A DNA stretch of 64,000 nt from Primorskyibacter flagellatus (GTDB lineage: Bacteria > Pseudomonadota > Alphaproteobacteria > Rhodobacterales > Rhodobacteraceae): NCBI RefSeq assembly GCF_900176485.1, contig NZ_FWYD01000001.1, positions 248,001 through 312,000 of the forward strand, read 5' to 3'. How positions within the stretch are numbered: position 1 is the stretch's first letter; the number at the start of each line of letters is the position of its first letter. Shown here one piece after another: positions 1-7,909 of the stretch. A program made the position numbers and the translations under genes. Below the pieces are notes generated by a model that was not told the origin of the DNA, ran no database searches, and saw nothing but the letters and a program-made list of their open reading frames with translations.

Positions 1-193
1 TGTCATCCATCCCGCTCAGGTAGTCGTTGCCGCTGCCGCCGTACAAGGTGTCGTTCCCATCATACCCGTACAAACGATCATTGCCGCCGTTCCCATAGGC
101 GCGGTCATTGCCGGCATAAAGAAACATCCAGTCATCCAGGCTGGTGCCATAGCGCACGTCGTTGCCCGGGGTTCCATAAATATAGTTCGGCAT
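1..193 (-). CDS. RTX (hemolysin-type calcium-binding) repeat protein, 5' part only
   Basis: Reading leftward from an ATG at 193, the frame encodes tandem glycine/aspartate nonapeptides (pattern GGxGNDxLxG, for example GNDTLYGGSGNDYLSG) right up to the window edge, so only about 64 N-terminal residues are present. GGAG lies 8 nt upstream of the ATG. Repeats of this kind bind calcium and fold into a parallel beta-roll after export by a type I secretion system. The repeats start almost at residue 1, with no signal peptide or N-terminal domain. The rest of the protein and any secretion genes are outside the window, so the biological role is unknown. Confidence 0.85.
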   Translation of the reverse strand, partial: MPNYIYGTPGNDVRYGTSLDDWMFLYAGNDRAYGNGGNDRLYGYDGNDTLYGGSGNDYLSGMDD

Positions 194-577
194 AATTCAT
201 CTCCATTATTTCGTTCCGATCAGTTTGAGCGGACAGGGAGAAAAAACACCCTCGCCGTCAAGCCAGCGTGAAAGGGCGTTAATGCATTGGAAATAAAAAT
301 TAAAATATTCACATCTTAAGCCGAGATATGACCCTTAACTTGCCGTGCCACACCTTGAATTTCGTGCGTCATCAGAGTCAGGCTGGCGGCCAGCGGCGTG
401 AACGGGCAGGCATGGGGTTGTCAGAATTCGGCGTTTTTCTGCGTCGGACGCGCGACTGCGCGGTGGTACAGGCGACAATGCGCGGCTAGTCTGCTTGGGC
501 GGCTTATCGTTGACCGAAAGCGTACAGATGTGTGTCTTTGGATATGCTTGCCGTTTGTAATTGATCCAGGAGACACC
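194..577. other. Intergenic region between RTX gene and dipeptidase gene
   Basis: These 384 bases separate two divergent genes. The RTX side has an AT-rich stretch at about 285-330 that probably carries the RTX promoter. The dipeptidase frame stays open upstream to 398, but that extension has no ribosome-binding site and no similarity that I recognise to the dipeptidase family, so I treat it as noncoding. I see no clear sigma-70 hexamer pair, repeat or RNA gene. Confidence 0.5.
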
Positions 578-1627
578 ATGACCAACTTTCCCGTTTTCGA
601 CGGCCACAATGATCTGGTGTTGCGCCTTCTGAAAGGCGATGTCACCGCCGAGCAAGTCACACAGGGGGTGCCGGACGGGCATATCGACACGCCTCGGGCC
701 ATCAAGGGTGGATTTGGCGGCGGGATCTTCGCGATATTCGTGCCCAACCCGGACAATATTTCGGTGGATCACGAGGCGATGAAAACCCCGCCTTATGCGC
801 TGCCGCTGCCACCTCCGATCACCGAGCAACGCGCAGTCGAGTGGACGGAAAACGGCTTTACTGCGCTGGAGGCTTTGGAGGCGGCGGATGCAATCACGAT
901 CTGTCGCAGCGCCGCCGAGATCTCCGGGGCTCTGCCATCGCCCAAAATGGCGGCGAGCATTCATATCGAAGGGGCAGAGGCGGTTGATCGCGACTTTGCG
1001 CGGCTGCATGATTGGCACGCGCGCGGGCTGCGATCGCTGGGCCCGGTCTGGAGCCGCGACACGGTGTGGGGGCACGGCGTGCCGTTTCGCTTCCCGTCCG
1101 ATGGGGATATAGGCCCTGGACTGACCGATGCGGGCAAAGCGCTGATCCGTGAATGCAATTCGCTCAGGATCATGATAGACCTGTCGCATCTGAACGCGAA
1201 AGGGGTCGAGGATGTCGCCCGGATCAGTGATGCGCCGCTGGTCGCAAGCCATTCAAATGCTTGCGCTGTTTGTCCTCACTCGCGCAACCTGACCGATCGG
1301 CAGCTTGACATGATCCGTGACAGCGACGGGATCGTGGGGGTCAACTTTGCCAGCGCCTTTCTGCGCCCAGACGGCAAGTGGGATGACAAGTTCGGCCTTG
1401 ACATCTTGCTCCGACATTTTGACCATTTGGTCGAGAGAATGGGGGAAGACCGCGTCGGCTTTGGTTCCGACTTTGACGGGGCGCTTGTCCCGGCCTTGAT
1501 CGGTGATTGTGCGGGTCTGCCCAATCTAATGACAGCATTCCGGGATTCCGGGGTGGGCGACGCGCTTCTGGCCAAGCTCACGCATGAAAACTGGGTGCGG
1601 GTCCTGCGACAAACGTGGGGCGTATAA
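578..1627 (+). CDS. Membrane dipeptidase, peptidase family M19 (349 aa)
   Basis: This is a zinc dipeptidase of the renal-dipeptidase family, which hydrolyses dipeptides, including some with D-residues. Metal-ligand motifs are visible in order: GHND near the N-terminus, HIEGAE mid-protein, DLSHLN, a histidine-bearing stretch VASHSN, and GFGSDFDGA near the C-terminus. No signal peptide is evident, so it is probably cytoplasmic. The ATG at 578 is preceded by CAGGAGA and gives the usual family length. It lies 19 nt upstream of a peptide-transporter binding-protein gene in the same direction, which suggests that imported dipeptides are cleaved by this enzyme. Confidence 0.9.
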   Translation: MTNFPVFDGHNDLVLRLLKGDVTAEQVTQGVPDGHIDTPRAIKGGFGGGIFAIFVPNPDNISVDHEAMKTPPYALPLPPPITEQRAVEWTENGFTALEALEAADAITICRSAAEISGALPSPKMAASIHIEGAEAVDRDFARLHDWHARGLRSLGPVWSRDTVWGHGVPFRFPSDGDIGPGLTDAGKALIRECNSLRIMIDLSHLNAKGVEDVARISDAPLVASHSNACAVCPHSRNLTDRQLDMIRDSDGIVGVNFASAFLRPDGKWDDKFGLDILLRHFDHLVERMGEDRVGFGSDFDGALVPALIGDCAGLPNLMTAFRDSGVGDALLAKLTHENWVRVLRQTWGV

Positions 1628-1646
1628 TATAAACAGGGAGTTTGCC

Positions 1647-3242
1647 ATGAAGAAGAATTTCGTAGCCGCCGCGGTGGCCGCCATTATGTCGGTCGGCGTG
1701 GCCGCACCGGTCTTTGCCGAAACGCCGCCCAACATGCTGGTGATTGCCAACCGGATCGACGACATCAAAACGCTTGACCCAGGCGAGAGCTTTGAGTTTG
1801 CGGGCTCTGACGTGTCGCGCAACGTCTATGAAAAGCTGGTGAACTTTGATCCGCTGGATCTTGACGCAGGCTATCAACCGGAACTGGCCGAAAGCTGGGA
1901 AATCTCCGAGGACGGCAAGACGATTACCTTCACCATTGCCGAGGGTCATGTTTTCTCGTCGGGCAATCCGGTAACGGCCAAGGATGCGGAATTTTCGTTG
2001 CGGCGCGCCGTTCTTCTCGACAAGACGCCTTCGTTCATCCTGACTCAGTTCGGATTGACCGCCGACAATGTCGAAGAGACGATCAAGGCGACCGATGACC
2101 GGACATTGGTGCTGACACTGGACAAACCCTACGCGCTGTCCTTCGTGCTGAACTGTCTGACATCGACCATCGGCGGCATCGTAGACATGGCCTCGGCCAT
2201 GGAGAACGAAGTTGACGGTGATATGGGCAACGACTGGTTGCGCACCAACACTGTGGGATCCGGCCCTTACAAAGTGGTCGAATGGAAGCCGAATGAAAGC
2301 GTCCTGATGGATCTGAACCCCAATTTCCACGGCGACAAGCCGGCGATGGAGCGGGTGATCGTCCAGCATATTCAGGAAAGCGCAACCCAGCGTCTGCAAC
2401 TGGAACGCGGTGACATCGACGTGGCGCGCAATCTGTCGCCTGAGGATGTCGCGGGACTTGCGGATGTAGAGGGCGTGAAAGTCGTCGACGAACTGCGCGG
2501 TCGCTTGATGTATTTCTCGGCCAATCAGAAAAAGGAGTTGATGGCCGATCCGAAAGTGATCGAGGCGCTGAAATATGCGACCGATTACGCGGGCATGTCG
2601 GATTCCTTCCTGAAGGGCCAGTATACCGTCCATCAGGCGTTCCTACCGCTGACCTTCCTTGGCGCGCTGGAAGAAAAGCCGTACAGCTATGATATGGATG
2701 CTGCGAAAGCCGCGTTGGCGGAATCCGGCTTTCCCGACTGCGGCCCGATCAAGATCTCCGTGCGCGACGCGCAGGAACGCATGGATATCGCGCAGTCCTT
2801 GCAGAACACCTGGGGCCAGCTGGGCTGTGATGTCGAGCTGATCGTCGGAACCGGTGCGCAAACGCTGGATCGCTACCGCGCGCGCGAACATGACATCTAT
2901 CTGGGCGCATGGGGGCCGGACTATCCCGACCCCAACACCAACGCGGGCACCTTCGCGGTGAACCCTGACAATTCCGACGAAGCGGGCGCAACGGGTCTGC
3001 TGGCGTGGCGCAATGCCTGGGGTATTCCGGAAATGTCCGAAAAAACGCTGGCGGCAGTGGTCGAGAACGACACTGAAAAGCGCAAGCAGATGTATCTGGA
3101 CCTGCAACGTGAACATCAGAAAACCAGCCCCTTTGGCATCATGTTCCAGCAGATCGAACAGAACGGCATGGGTGCCAGCGTCGAGAATTTCGTGGCCGGC
3201 GGGGCAACGACCGAAGTGTCTTACTGGGTCATTACCAAGTAA
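1647..3242 (+). CDS. Peptide/nickel-type ABC transporter substrate-binding protein (531 aa)
   Basis: This is a periplasmic solute-binding protein of the SBP_bac_5 (DppA/OppA) family. A signal peptide of about 24 residues ends in APVFA. The family signature region follows (ESWEISEDGKTITFTI; KDAEFSLRRAV), and the total length is typical. The ATG at 1647 follows AACAGGGAG with a good spacing. The first permease gene starts immediately after its stop codon. The adjacent dipeptidase points to short peptides as substrate, but the family also includes nickel and opine carriers, so substrate identity is inference. Confidence 0.88.
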   Translation: MKKNFVAAAVAAIMSVGVAAPVFAETPPNMLVIANRIDDIKTLDPGESFEFAGSDVSRNVYEKLVNFDPLDLDAGYQPELAESWEISEDGKTITFTIAEGHVFSSGNPVTAKDAEFSLRRAVLLDKTPSFILTQFGLTADNVEETIKATDDRTLVLTLDKPYALSFVLNCLTSTIGGIVDMASAMENEVDGDMGNDWLRTNTVGSGPYKVVEWKPNESVLMDLNPNFHGDKPAMERVIVQHIQESATQRLQLERGDIDVARNLSPEDVAGLADVEGVKVVDELRGRLMYFSANQKKELMADPKVIEALKYATDYAGMSDSFLKGQYTVHQAFLPLTFLGALEEKPYSYDMDAAKAALAESGFPDCGPIKISVRDAQERMDIAQSLQNTWGQLGCDVELIVGTGAQTLDRYRAREHDIYLGAWGPDYPDPNTNAGTFAVNPDNSDEAGATGLLAWRNAWGIPEMSEKTLAAVVENDTEKRKQMYLDLQREHQKTSPFGIMFQQIEQNGMGASVENFVAGGATTEVSYWVITK

Positions 3243-4298
3243 ATGACGGATATGACCAATGGCGAAGGGCGGCGCGGGCCGTCCTTCGCTCCGTGGCTGA
3301 GCAAAACCTTGACAACATTGGTGACCGTGGCGGTCACTCTGCTTGGCCTTCTTTTTGTGACCTTCATGATCGGGCGTGTGATGCCCATCGACCCGGTTCT
3401 GGCGGTGATCGGGGAACGCGCCACGCAGGCGCAATACGATGCGACCTATCTGGAACTGGGTCTCGACAAGCCGCTGCTGGTGCAATTCGGCATATATGTC
3501 AGCGACGTGCTACAGGGCGATCTGGGCAAATCGATCCGCACCGGCCAACAGGTGACAACCGACATCGCGCGGGTCTTTCCCGCGACGCTTGAACTTGCCA
3601 CGCTGGGCACGCTGATCGGCGTTGCGATCGGGGTGCCTTTAGGGGTTCTGGCCGCCGTAAAACGTGGCAGCTGGATCGACCAGGTGGCCCGTCTTGTCGG
3701 GCTGGTCGGATATTCCATGCCGATCTTCTGGCTGGGATTGGTGGGGCTGCTGCTGTTTTACGGCATTCTGGGCTGGGTGGCTGGACCGGGGCGGTTGGGC
3801 ATTTTCTATCAGGGGATTGTCGAGCCGATCACCGGCATGCTGCTGGTCGATGCGGCACTGCGCGGCGAATGGACGGTCTTTCGGGATGCGTTTTCACACA
3901 TCATCCTGCCTGCCGCGTTGCTGGGATATTACTCGCTGGCCTATATCAGCCGAATGACCCGCAGCTTTATGCTGGAACAGTTGAGCGCGGAATATGTCAT
4001 AACGGCCCGCGTGAAGGGCCTGTCGGAATGGCAGGTGATCTGGGGACATGCCTTCCGCAATATCCGGATACAGTTGATCACCGTGATTGCGCTGGCCTAT
4101 GCCAACCTGCTGGAAGGCTCGGTCCTGACCGAGATCATCTTTGCCTGGCCCGGCATCGGCAGCTACATCACCACGTCGCTTCTGGCCAATGACATGAACT
4201 CCGTGCTTGGCGGAACCATCGTGATCGGCAGCATTTTCGTGGGCATCAACATCCTGTCCGACCTGCTTTACCGCTTTTTCGATCCGAGGGCCAAATGA
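3243..4298 (+). CDS. DppB-type ABC transporter permease (351 aa)
   Basis: This is an inner-membrane permease of the peptide importer encoded here. After a polar N-terminus it has about six hydrophobic segments, the first at residues 20-42. A cytoplasmic EAA-like loop (ITARVKGLSEWQVIWGHAFR) contacts the ATPases. The start codon abuts the stop of the binding-protein gene (TAAATG), and the end overlaps the next permease by 4 nt, so translation is probably coupled. The large periplasmic loop after the first membrane segment is normal for this family. Confidence 0.88.
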   Translation: MTDMTNGEGRRGPSFAPWLSKTLTTLVTVAVTLLGLLFVTFMIGRVMPIDPVLAVIGERATQAQYDATYLELGLDKPLLVQFGIYVSDVLQGDLGKSIRTGQQVTTDIARVFPATLELATLGTLIGVAIGVPLGVLAAVKRGSWIDQVARLVGLVGYSMPIFWLGLVGLLLFYGILGWVAGPGRLGIFYQGIVEPITGMLLVDAALRGEWTVFRDAFSHIILPAALLGYYSLAYISRMTRSFMLEQLSAEYVITARVKGLSEWQVIWGHAFRNIRIQLITVIALAYANLLEGSVLTEIIFAWPGIGSYITTSLLANDMNSVLGGTIVIGSIFVGINILSDLLYRFFDPRAK

Positions 4299-5206
4299 CC
4301 ACAGCAAATCTGCGCGATTGGCTTCTGTCGGACGCCCCCACATCGCGGCGTCAAGCCCGCTTTGCATCTTGGTACAAAGGATGGCTGACGCTTCGGTCCA
4401 ACACGCTGGCCATGGTCGGATTGATCGTGCTGGCCCTGATCATCCTCGCCGCGATTTTTGCACCCGTCCTGGCCACGCATGACCCATATGCTCAGGATCT
4501 GGGTCAGCGCCTGCTGGGTGCGGGGCATAGTGGCCATCTTCTGGGGACGGACAGTCTTGGCCGCGACATCTATTCCCGGCTTCTCTATGGCGCGCGCATT
4601 TCGATCTACATCGTGTTGCTGGTGGCGATGGTGGCACCGCTGGTCGGGCTGATCGTCGGCACGGTGTCGGGCTATGCCGGCGGTTGGGGCGATGTCGTGC
4701 TGATGCGGATCACGGATATCTTCCTGGCCTTCCCGCGGCTGATCCTGGCGCTGGCATTTGTCGCCGCTTTGGGGGCCGGGATCGAAAACGCCGTGCTGGC
4801 GATTTCGCTCACGGCCTGGCCGCCCTATGCGCGGATCGCACGGGCAGAGACGCTGACGATCCGCAATTCCGATTACATCCATGCCATCCGCCTTCAGGGC
4901 GCGGGGCCGTTTCGCATCGTGACCAGACATATCTGGCCGCTGTGTATTTCCTCGCTGGTGATCCGAGTCACGCTGGATATGGCGGGGATCATCCTGACGG
5001 CGGCCGCTTTGGGTTTTCTGGGTCTCGGCGCGCAACCGCCCAGCCCGGAATGGGGCGCGATGATCTCGGAGGGGCGCAAATACATCCTTGATTACTGGTG
5101 GGTTGCCACATTTCCCGGCCTTGCGATCTTTGCCATCAGTCTTGCGTTCAACCTGTTGGGTGACGGGCTGCGCGATATGCTTGACCCCAAGGAGGACACC
5201 GCATGA
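4295..5206 (+). CDS. DppC-type ABC transporter permease (303 aa)
   Basis: This is the second permease of the peptide importer. It has a soluble N-terminus of about 35 residues, a first membrane segment, the family-typical LGTDSLGRDIYSRLLYGAR stretch and an EAA loop with the sequence YIHAIRLQGAGPFRIVTRHI. The ATG overlaps the previous stop by ATGA and its own stop overlaps the downstream ATPase gene in the same way. Length and topology match DppC/OppC proteins. Confidence 0.88.
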   Translation: MTTANLRDWLLSDAPTSRRQARFASWYKGWLTLRSNTLAMVGLIVLALIILAAIFAPVLATHDPYAQDLGQRLLGAGHSGHLLGTDSLGRDIYSRLLYGARISIYIVLLVAMVAPLVGLIVGTVSGYAGGWGDVVLMRITDIFLAFPRLILALAFVAALGAGIENAVLAISLTAWPPYARIARAETLTIRNSDYIHAIRLQGAGPFRIVTRHIWPLCISSLVIRVTLDMAGIILTAAALGFLGLGAQPPSPEWGAMISEGRKYILDYWWVATFPGLAIFAISLAFNLLGDGLRDMLDPKEDTA

Positions 5207-6063
5207 GTGACCCGCTTCTCGACGTCGAAAACCTGCGCGTCAGCTTCGCGACGCGCACAGGCATTATCGAGGCCGTGCGCGGGATCTCTTTCACCCTCGG
5301 GCGCGAAAGGCTGGGGATTGTTGGCGAAAGCGGGTCGGGGAAATCCATGACCGGGCGCGCAATCCTGCGTCTGATTCGCCCGCCGGGACGTGTCGAGGCG
5401 GACCACATTACGATGCATGGCGAGGATATTCTTGCCGCGTCGGAAGCCCGAATGCGGCAACTTCGCGGCGGGCGCGTGTCGATGATCATGCAAGATCCGA
5501 AGTTTTCACTGAACCCGGTGATGACCGTGGGCCAGCAACTGATCGATTCGCTGCGGGCGCATGAAAAACTCGCAAGATCCGAGTGCCGCCAACGGGCCAT
5601 AGCCATGCTCGACGAGGTTGCCATACGCGACCCCGAACGCGTCATGGGATTGTATCCGCATGAAGTTTCTGGCGGTATGGGCCAACGCATCATGATCGCC
5701 ATGATGCTGTTGCCGGGGCCGGAAATCCTGATCGCGGACGAGCCGACCTCGGCGCTGGATGTGTCGGTGCAATTGCAGGTGCTCGACATCATGGACCAGC
5801 TTGTGAAAAACCGCGGCATGGGGCTGATCTTCATCAGCCACGACCTGAACCTAGTGGCCAAATTCTGTGACCGGATCGCGGTCATGTATGCGGGCCGGAT
5901 TGTCGAATGCTGCAAAGCCTCTGAACTGCACAAGGCGCAGCATCCCTACACGCTTGGCCTGCTGAACGCGGTGCCGGACCTTGAACATCCACGCCCGAGG
6001 CTGGAGGTGCTGCAACGCGACCCCGCTTGGCGAGAAGCCCTTTCGGTAAGTGCCCGCTCATGA
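5203..6063 (+). CDS. DppD-type ABC transporter ATP-binding protein (286 aa)
   Basis: This ATPase powers the peptide importer. Walker A is GESGSGKS (about residues 43-50), the signature is written VSGGMGQR, and Walker B (LIADEPTSALD) and the switch histidine (FISHDLN) are intact. AAGGAGG precedes the ATG, which overlaps the previous stop. At 286 aa it is shorter than classic DppD (about 325 aa) because the cysteine-bearing C-terminal part of the oligopeptide-HPY region is missing; only the HPYTLGLLNA start of that region is present. The signature has M-G in place of the usual Q-Q. Confidence 0.87.
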   Translation: MSDPLLDVENLRVSFATRTGIIEAVRGISFTLGRERLGIVGESGSGKSMTGRAILRLIRPPGRVEADHITMHGEDILAASEARMRQLRGGRVSMIMQDPKFSLNPVMTVGQQLIDSLRAHEKLARSECRQRAIAMLDEVAIRDPERVMGLYPHEVSGGMGQRIMIAMMLLPGPEILIADEPTSALDVSVQLQVLDIMDQLVKNRGMGLIFISHDLNLVAKFCDRIAVMYAGRIVECCKASELHKAQHPYTLGLLNAVPDLEHPRPRLEVLQRDPAWREALSVSARS

Positions 6064-6824
6064 CAGACACGGCGATCGACATCCAAAATCTTGACGTCTG
6101 GTTTGGCTCCGGGCGCGACCGAAGCGTGGCGGTCAGCCAGGCGCGCTTTGCCGTGGAGCAGGGCGAGAGCTTTGGCATCGTCGGAGAGAGCGGATCGGGA
6201 AAGTCCACAATCCTGCGCGCCATCGCCGGCTTGGTGCCAACATGGTCGGGCGACATGATCGTGGCCGGAGAGGCGTTGGGACCTCGACGCAGCAAGGCGT
6301 TTTACCGCAAGGTTCAGATGGTGTTTCAGGATCCCTATGCCTCGTTGCATCCGCGCCAGACGGTGGATCGCGTCCTGTCCGAAGCGATGGGGCTACACGG
6401 CCTCACCGATATTGACAGCCGCATCCCGCGCCTGATGGAGAATGTCGGGCTTGGGCCGTCCTTCCGGTTTCGTTTCCCGCATCAGCTATCGGGTGGTCAG
6501 CGGCAGCGCGTCGCCATTGCGCGCGCTTTGGCCTGTTCGCCGCAGATCCTGCTGCTGGACGAGCCGACCTCGGCCTTGGATGTGTCGGTTCAGGCAGAAA
6601 TCCTGAACCTGCTGACCGACCTGCGGCGTGACCACGGCCTGACCTATATCATGGTCTCGCACGATCTTGGTGTGGTCGGGCATCTTTGCGAACGGATCGC
6701 CGTGATGAAGCAGGGCCGTATCGTCGAAGTCCTGGACGTGGAAACCATGCGCCGTCTTGAGGCCGCGGATCCATATACGCGGCAGTTGCTCGACAGTTCT
6801 ATCCAATCATCCCGCAGCGTTTGA
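6060..6824 (+). CDS. DppF-type ABC transporter ATP-binding protein (254 aa)
   Basis: This is the second ATPase of the peptide importer. Walker A GESGSGKST, signature LSGGQRQR, Walker B LLLDEPTSALD and H-loop MVSHDLG are all canonical. I start it at the ATG that overlaps the upstream TGA (6060) rather than the in-frame ATG at 6027. It ends soon after the ATPase core and lacks the C-terminal oligopeptide-HPY cysteine motif, so both ATPases are short, closer in length to NikD/NikE than to DppD/DppF. It is the last gene of the cassette; the next gene is convergent. Confidence 0.87.
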   Translation: MTDTAIDIQNLDVWFGSGRDRSVAVSQARFAVEQGESFGIVGESGSGKSTILRAIAGLVPTWSGDMIVAGEALGPRRSKAFYRKVQMVFQDPYASLHPRQTVDRVLSEAMGLHGLTDIDSRIPRLMENVGLGPSFRFRFPHQLSGGQRQRVAIARALACSPQILLLDEPTSALDVSVQAEILNLLTDLRRDHGLTYIMVSHDLGVVGHLCERIAVMKQGRIVEVLDVETMRRLEAADPYTRQLLDSSIQSSRSV

Positions 6825-6896
6825 CGTCGGCAATTCCCGGCGGTGGCAGGTGGCGCTGCCGAAATATGTTAGCTGCCAATGCAACGGGTCTGAGGA

Positions 6897-7661
6897 TCAG
6901 TCGTCACATATAACAAGATCAGTGCCCCAGTCGCGACAGGCGTTTTCAAGCTGCTTTGTCAGGGGCAGGTCGGTGAAGAACGTATCAACCTCGGAAAGTG
7001 AGGCGATCTTGGCGGGGGCGCTTCGGGCAAATTTGGTGTGGTCGGCCACAAGATACGACTTGCGGGACTGGCTGAGAATGGCGCGGCTGACGCTGACCTC
7101 CTGAATATCGTAATCCAACAGGTCGCCATCCGGATCCAGCGCCGAGCATCCAATCACGGCCATATCGAATTTGAACTGGCGGATCGTGTCCGCTGCAAGA
7201 TTACCGACCAACCCGCCATCCGCGCGGCGTAATTGGCCCCCCGTCACGATGATTTCGCAATCTCTGTTGGCGACAAGGATATTTGCCACGTTCATATTGT
7301 TGGTCACGACCATCAGGTTGGTGTGATGCAGCAACTCGCGCGCCACGGCCTCGGTACTGGTGCCGATATTGAGAAACAGCGAAATGTCATTCGGGATCAT
7401 CTGAGCACAGGCGCGTGCAATTGCCGTTTTGCCGGACGGGTTGATGGTGCGCCGCTCTTCATAGCCGATATTCGTTGTGCCGGAGGGCAGGATCGCGCCG
7501 CCATGCACACGTTCCAACCTGCCGGCATCGGCAAGGTCGGTCAGATCACGGCGAATGGTCTGTAATGTCACGCCGAAACGGTCTGCCAGACCGTCGACCG
7601 TGACCTTGCCTTCCCTGCGCGCAATTTCAAGGATCTCTGGGTGACGAAAGGTTTGGGACAT
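6897..7661 (-). CDS. glpR: DeoR-family transcriptional repressor, GlpR type (254 aa)
   Basis: The protein has an N-terminal winged helix-turn-helix of DeoR type (about residues 6-57, containing VTLQTIRRDLTDLADAG) and a C-terminal sugar-phosphate sensor domain with NIGTST and ADHTKF. DeoR repressors are usually released by a phosphorylated sugar, and GlpR by glycerol 3-phosphate. It is divergent from glpD and the glycerol importer, the standard alphaproteobacterial arrangement, so control of that operon and of itself is a strong inference. Confidence 0.9.
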   Translation of the reverse strand: MSQTFRHPEILEIARREGKVTVDGLADRFGVTLQTIRRDLTDLADAGRLERVHGGAILPSGTTNIGYEERRTINPSGKTAIARACAQMIPNDISLFLNIGTSTEAVARELLHHTNLMVVTNNMNVANILVANRDCEIIVTGGQLRRADGGLVGNLAADTIRQFKFDMAVIGCSALDPDGDLLDYDIQEVSVSRAILSQSRKSYLVADHTKFARSAPAKIASLSEVDTFFTDLPLTKQLENACRDWGTDLVICDD

Positions 7662-7710
7662 GGCTGCATTCCTGTTGTTTCGTCGCCCATAGGGGGTATG
7701 CTCGGATCAA

Positions 7711-7740
7711 ACTATAGTACCGTTTTTCTTGCCGGCGCAA
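7711..7740 (-). promoter_or_regulatory. Candidate sigma-70 promoter of glpR
   Basis: On the minus strand, TTGCGC (7740-7735) and TATAGT (7716-7711) are separated by 18 nt and lie about 50 nt upstream of the glpR start codon. The -10 hexamer matches the consensus at five of six positions. This is a visual match only. Confidence 0.4.
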
Positions 7741-7821
7741 CGCGTAGCGAAGAAGGGCACGCGTAAGTTGTCATCTTCAAGCGTTTCGTCGGTCTGCCCG
7801 CAGGAATTATAGAACGTCGCT

Positions 7822-7843
7822 GAAAACGAACAAAAGCGAAAAC
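7822..7843. promoter_or_regulatory. Candidate GlpR operator (direct repeat)
   Basis: Two copies of a CGAA-type element embedded in A-runs (AAAACGAAC and AAAAGCGAAAAC) are phased by 10 bp, about one helical turn, directly upstream of the putative glpD -35 box. AACGAAC equals the half-site of the E. coli GlpR operator. DeoR repressors often bind such repeats. The assignment rests on position and similarity only. Confidence 0.35.
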
Positions 7844-7850
7844 TTCAATG

Positions 7851-7879
7851 TTGCGGTTTTAGTCTTTTGCATGCATAAC
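7851..7879 (+). promoter_or_regulatory. Candidate promoter of the glpD operon
   Basis: TTGCGG (7851-7856) and CATAAC (7874-7879) are spaced by 17 nt. The start of transcription would then fall near 7886, which argues for the GTG at 7910 as the glpD start rather than the ATG at 7871, since that ATG would lie inside the promoter. Confidence 0.35.
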
Positions 7880-7909
7880 GTCGAAGAGGTTACGCAAGGG
7901 GGGAATCGC

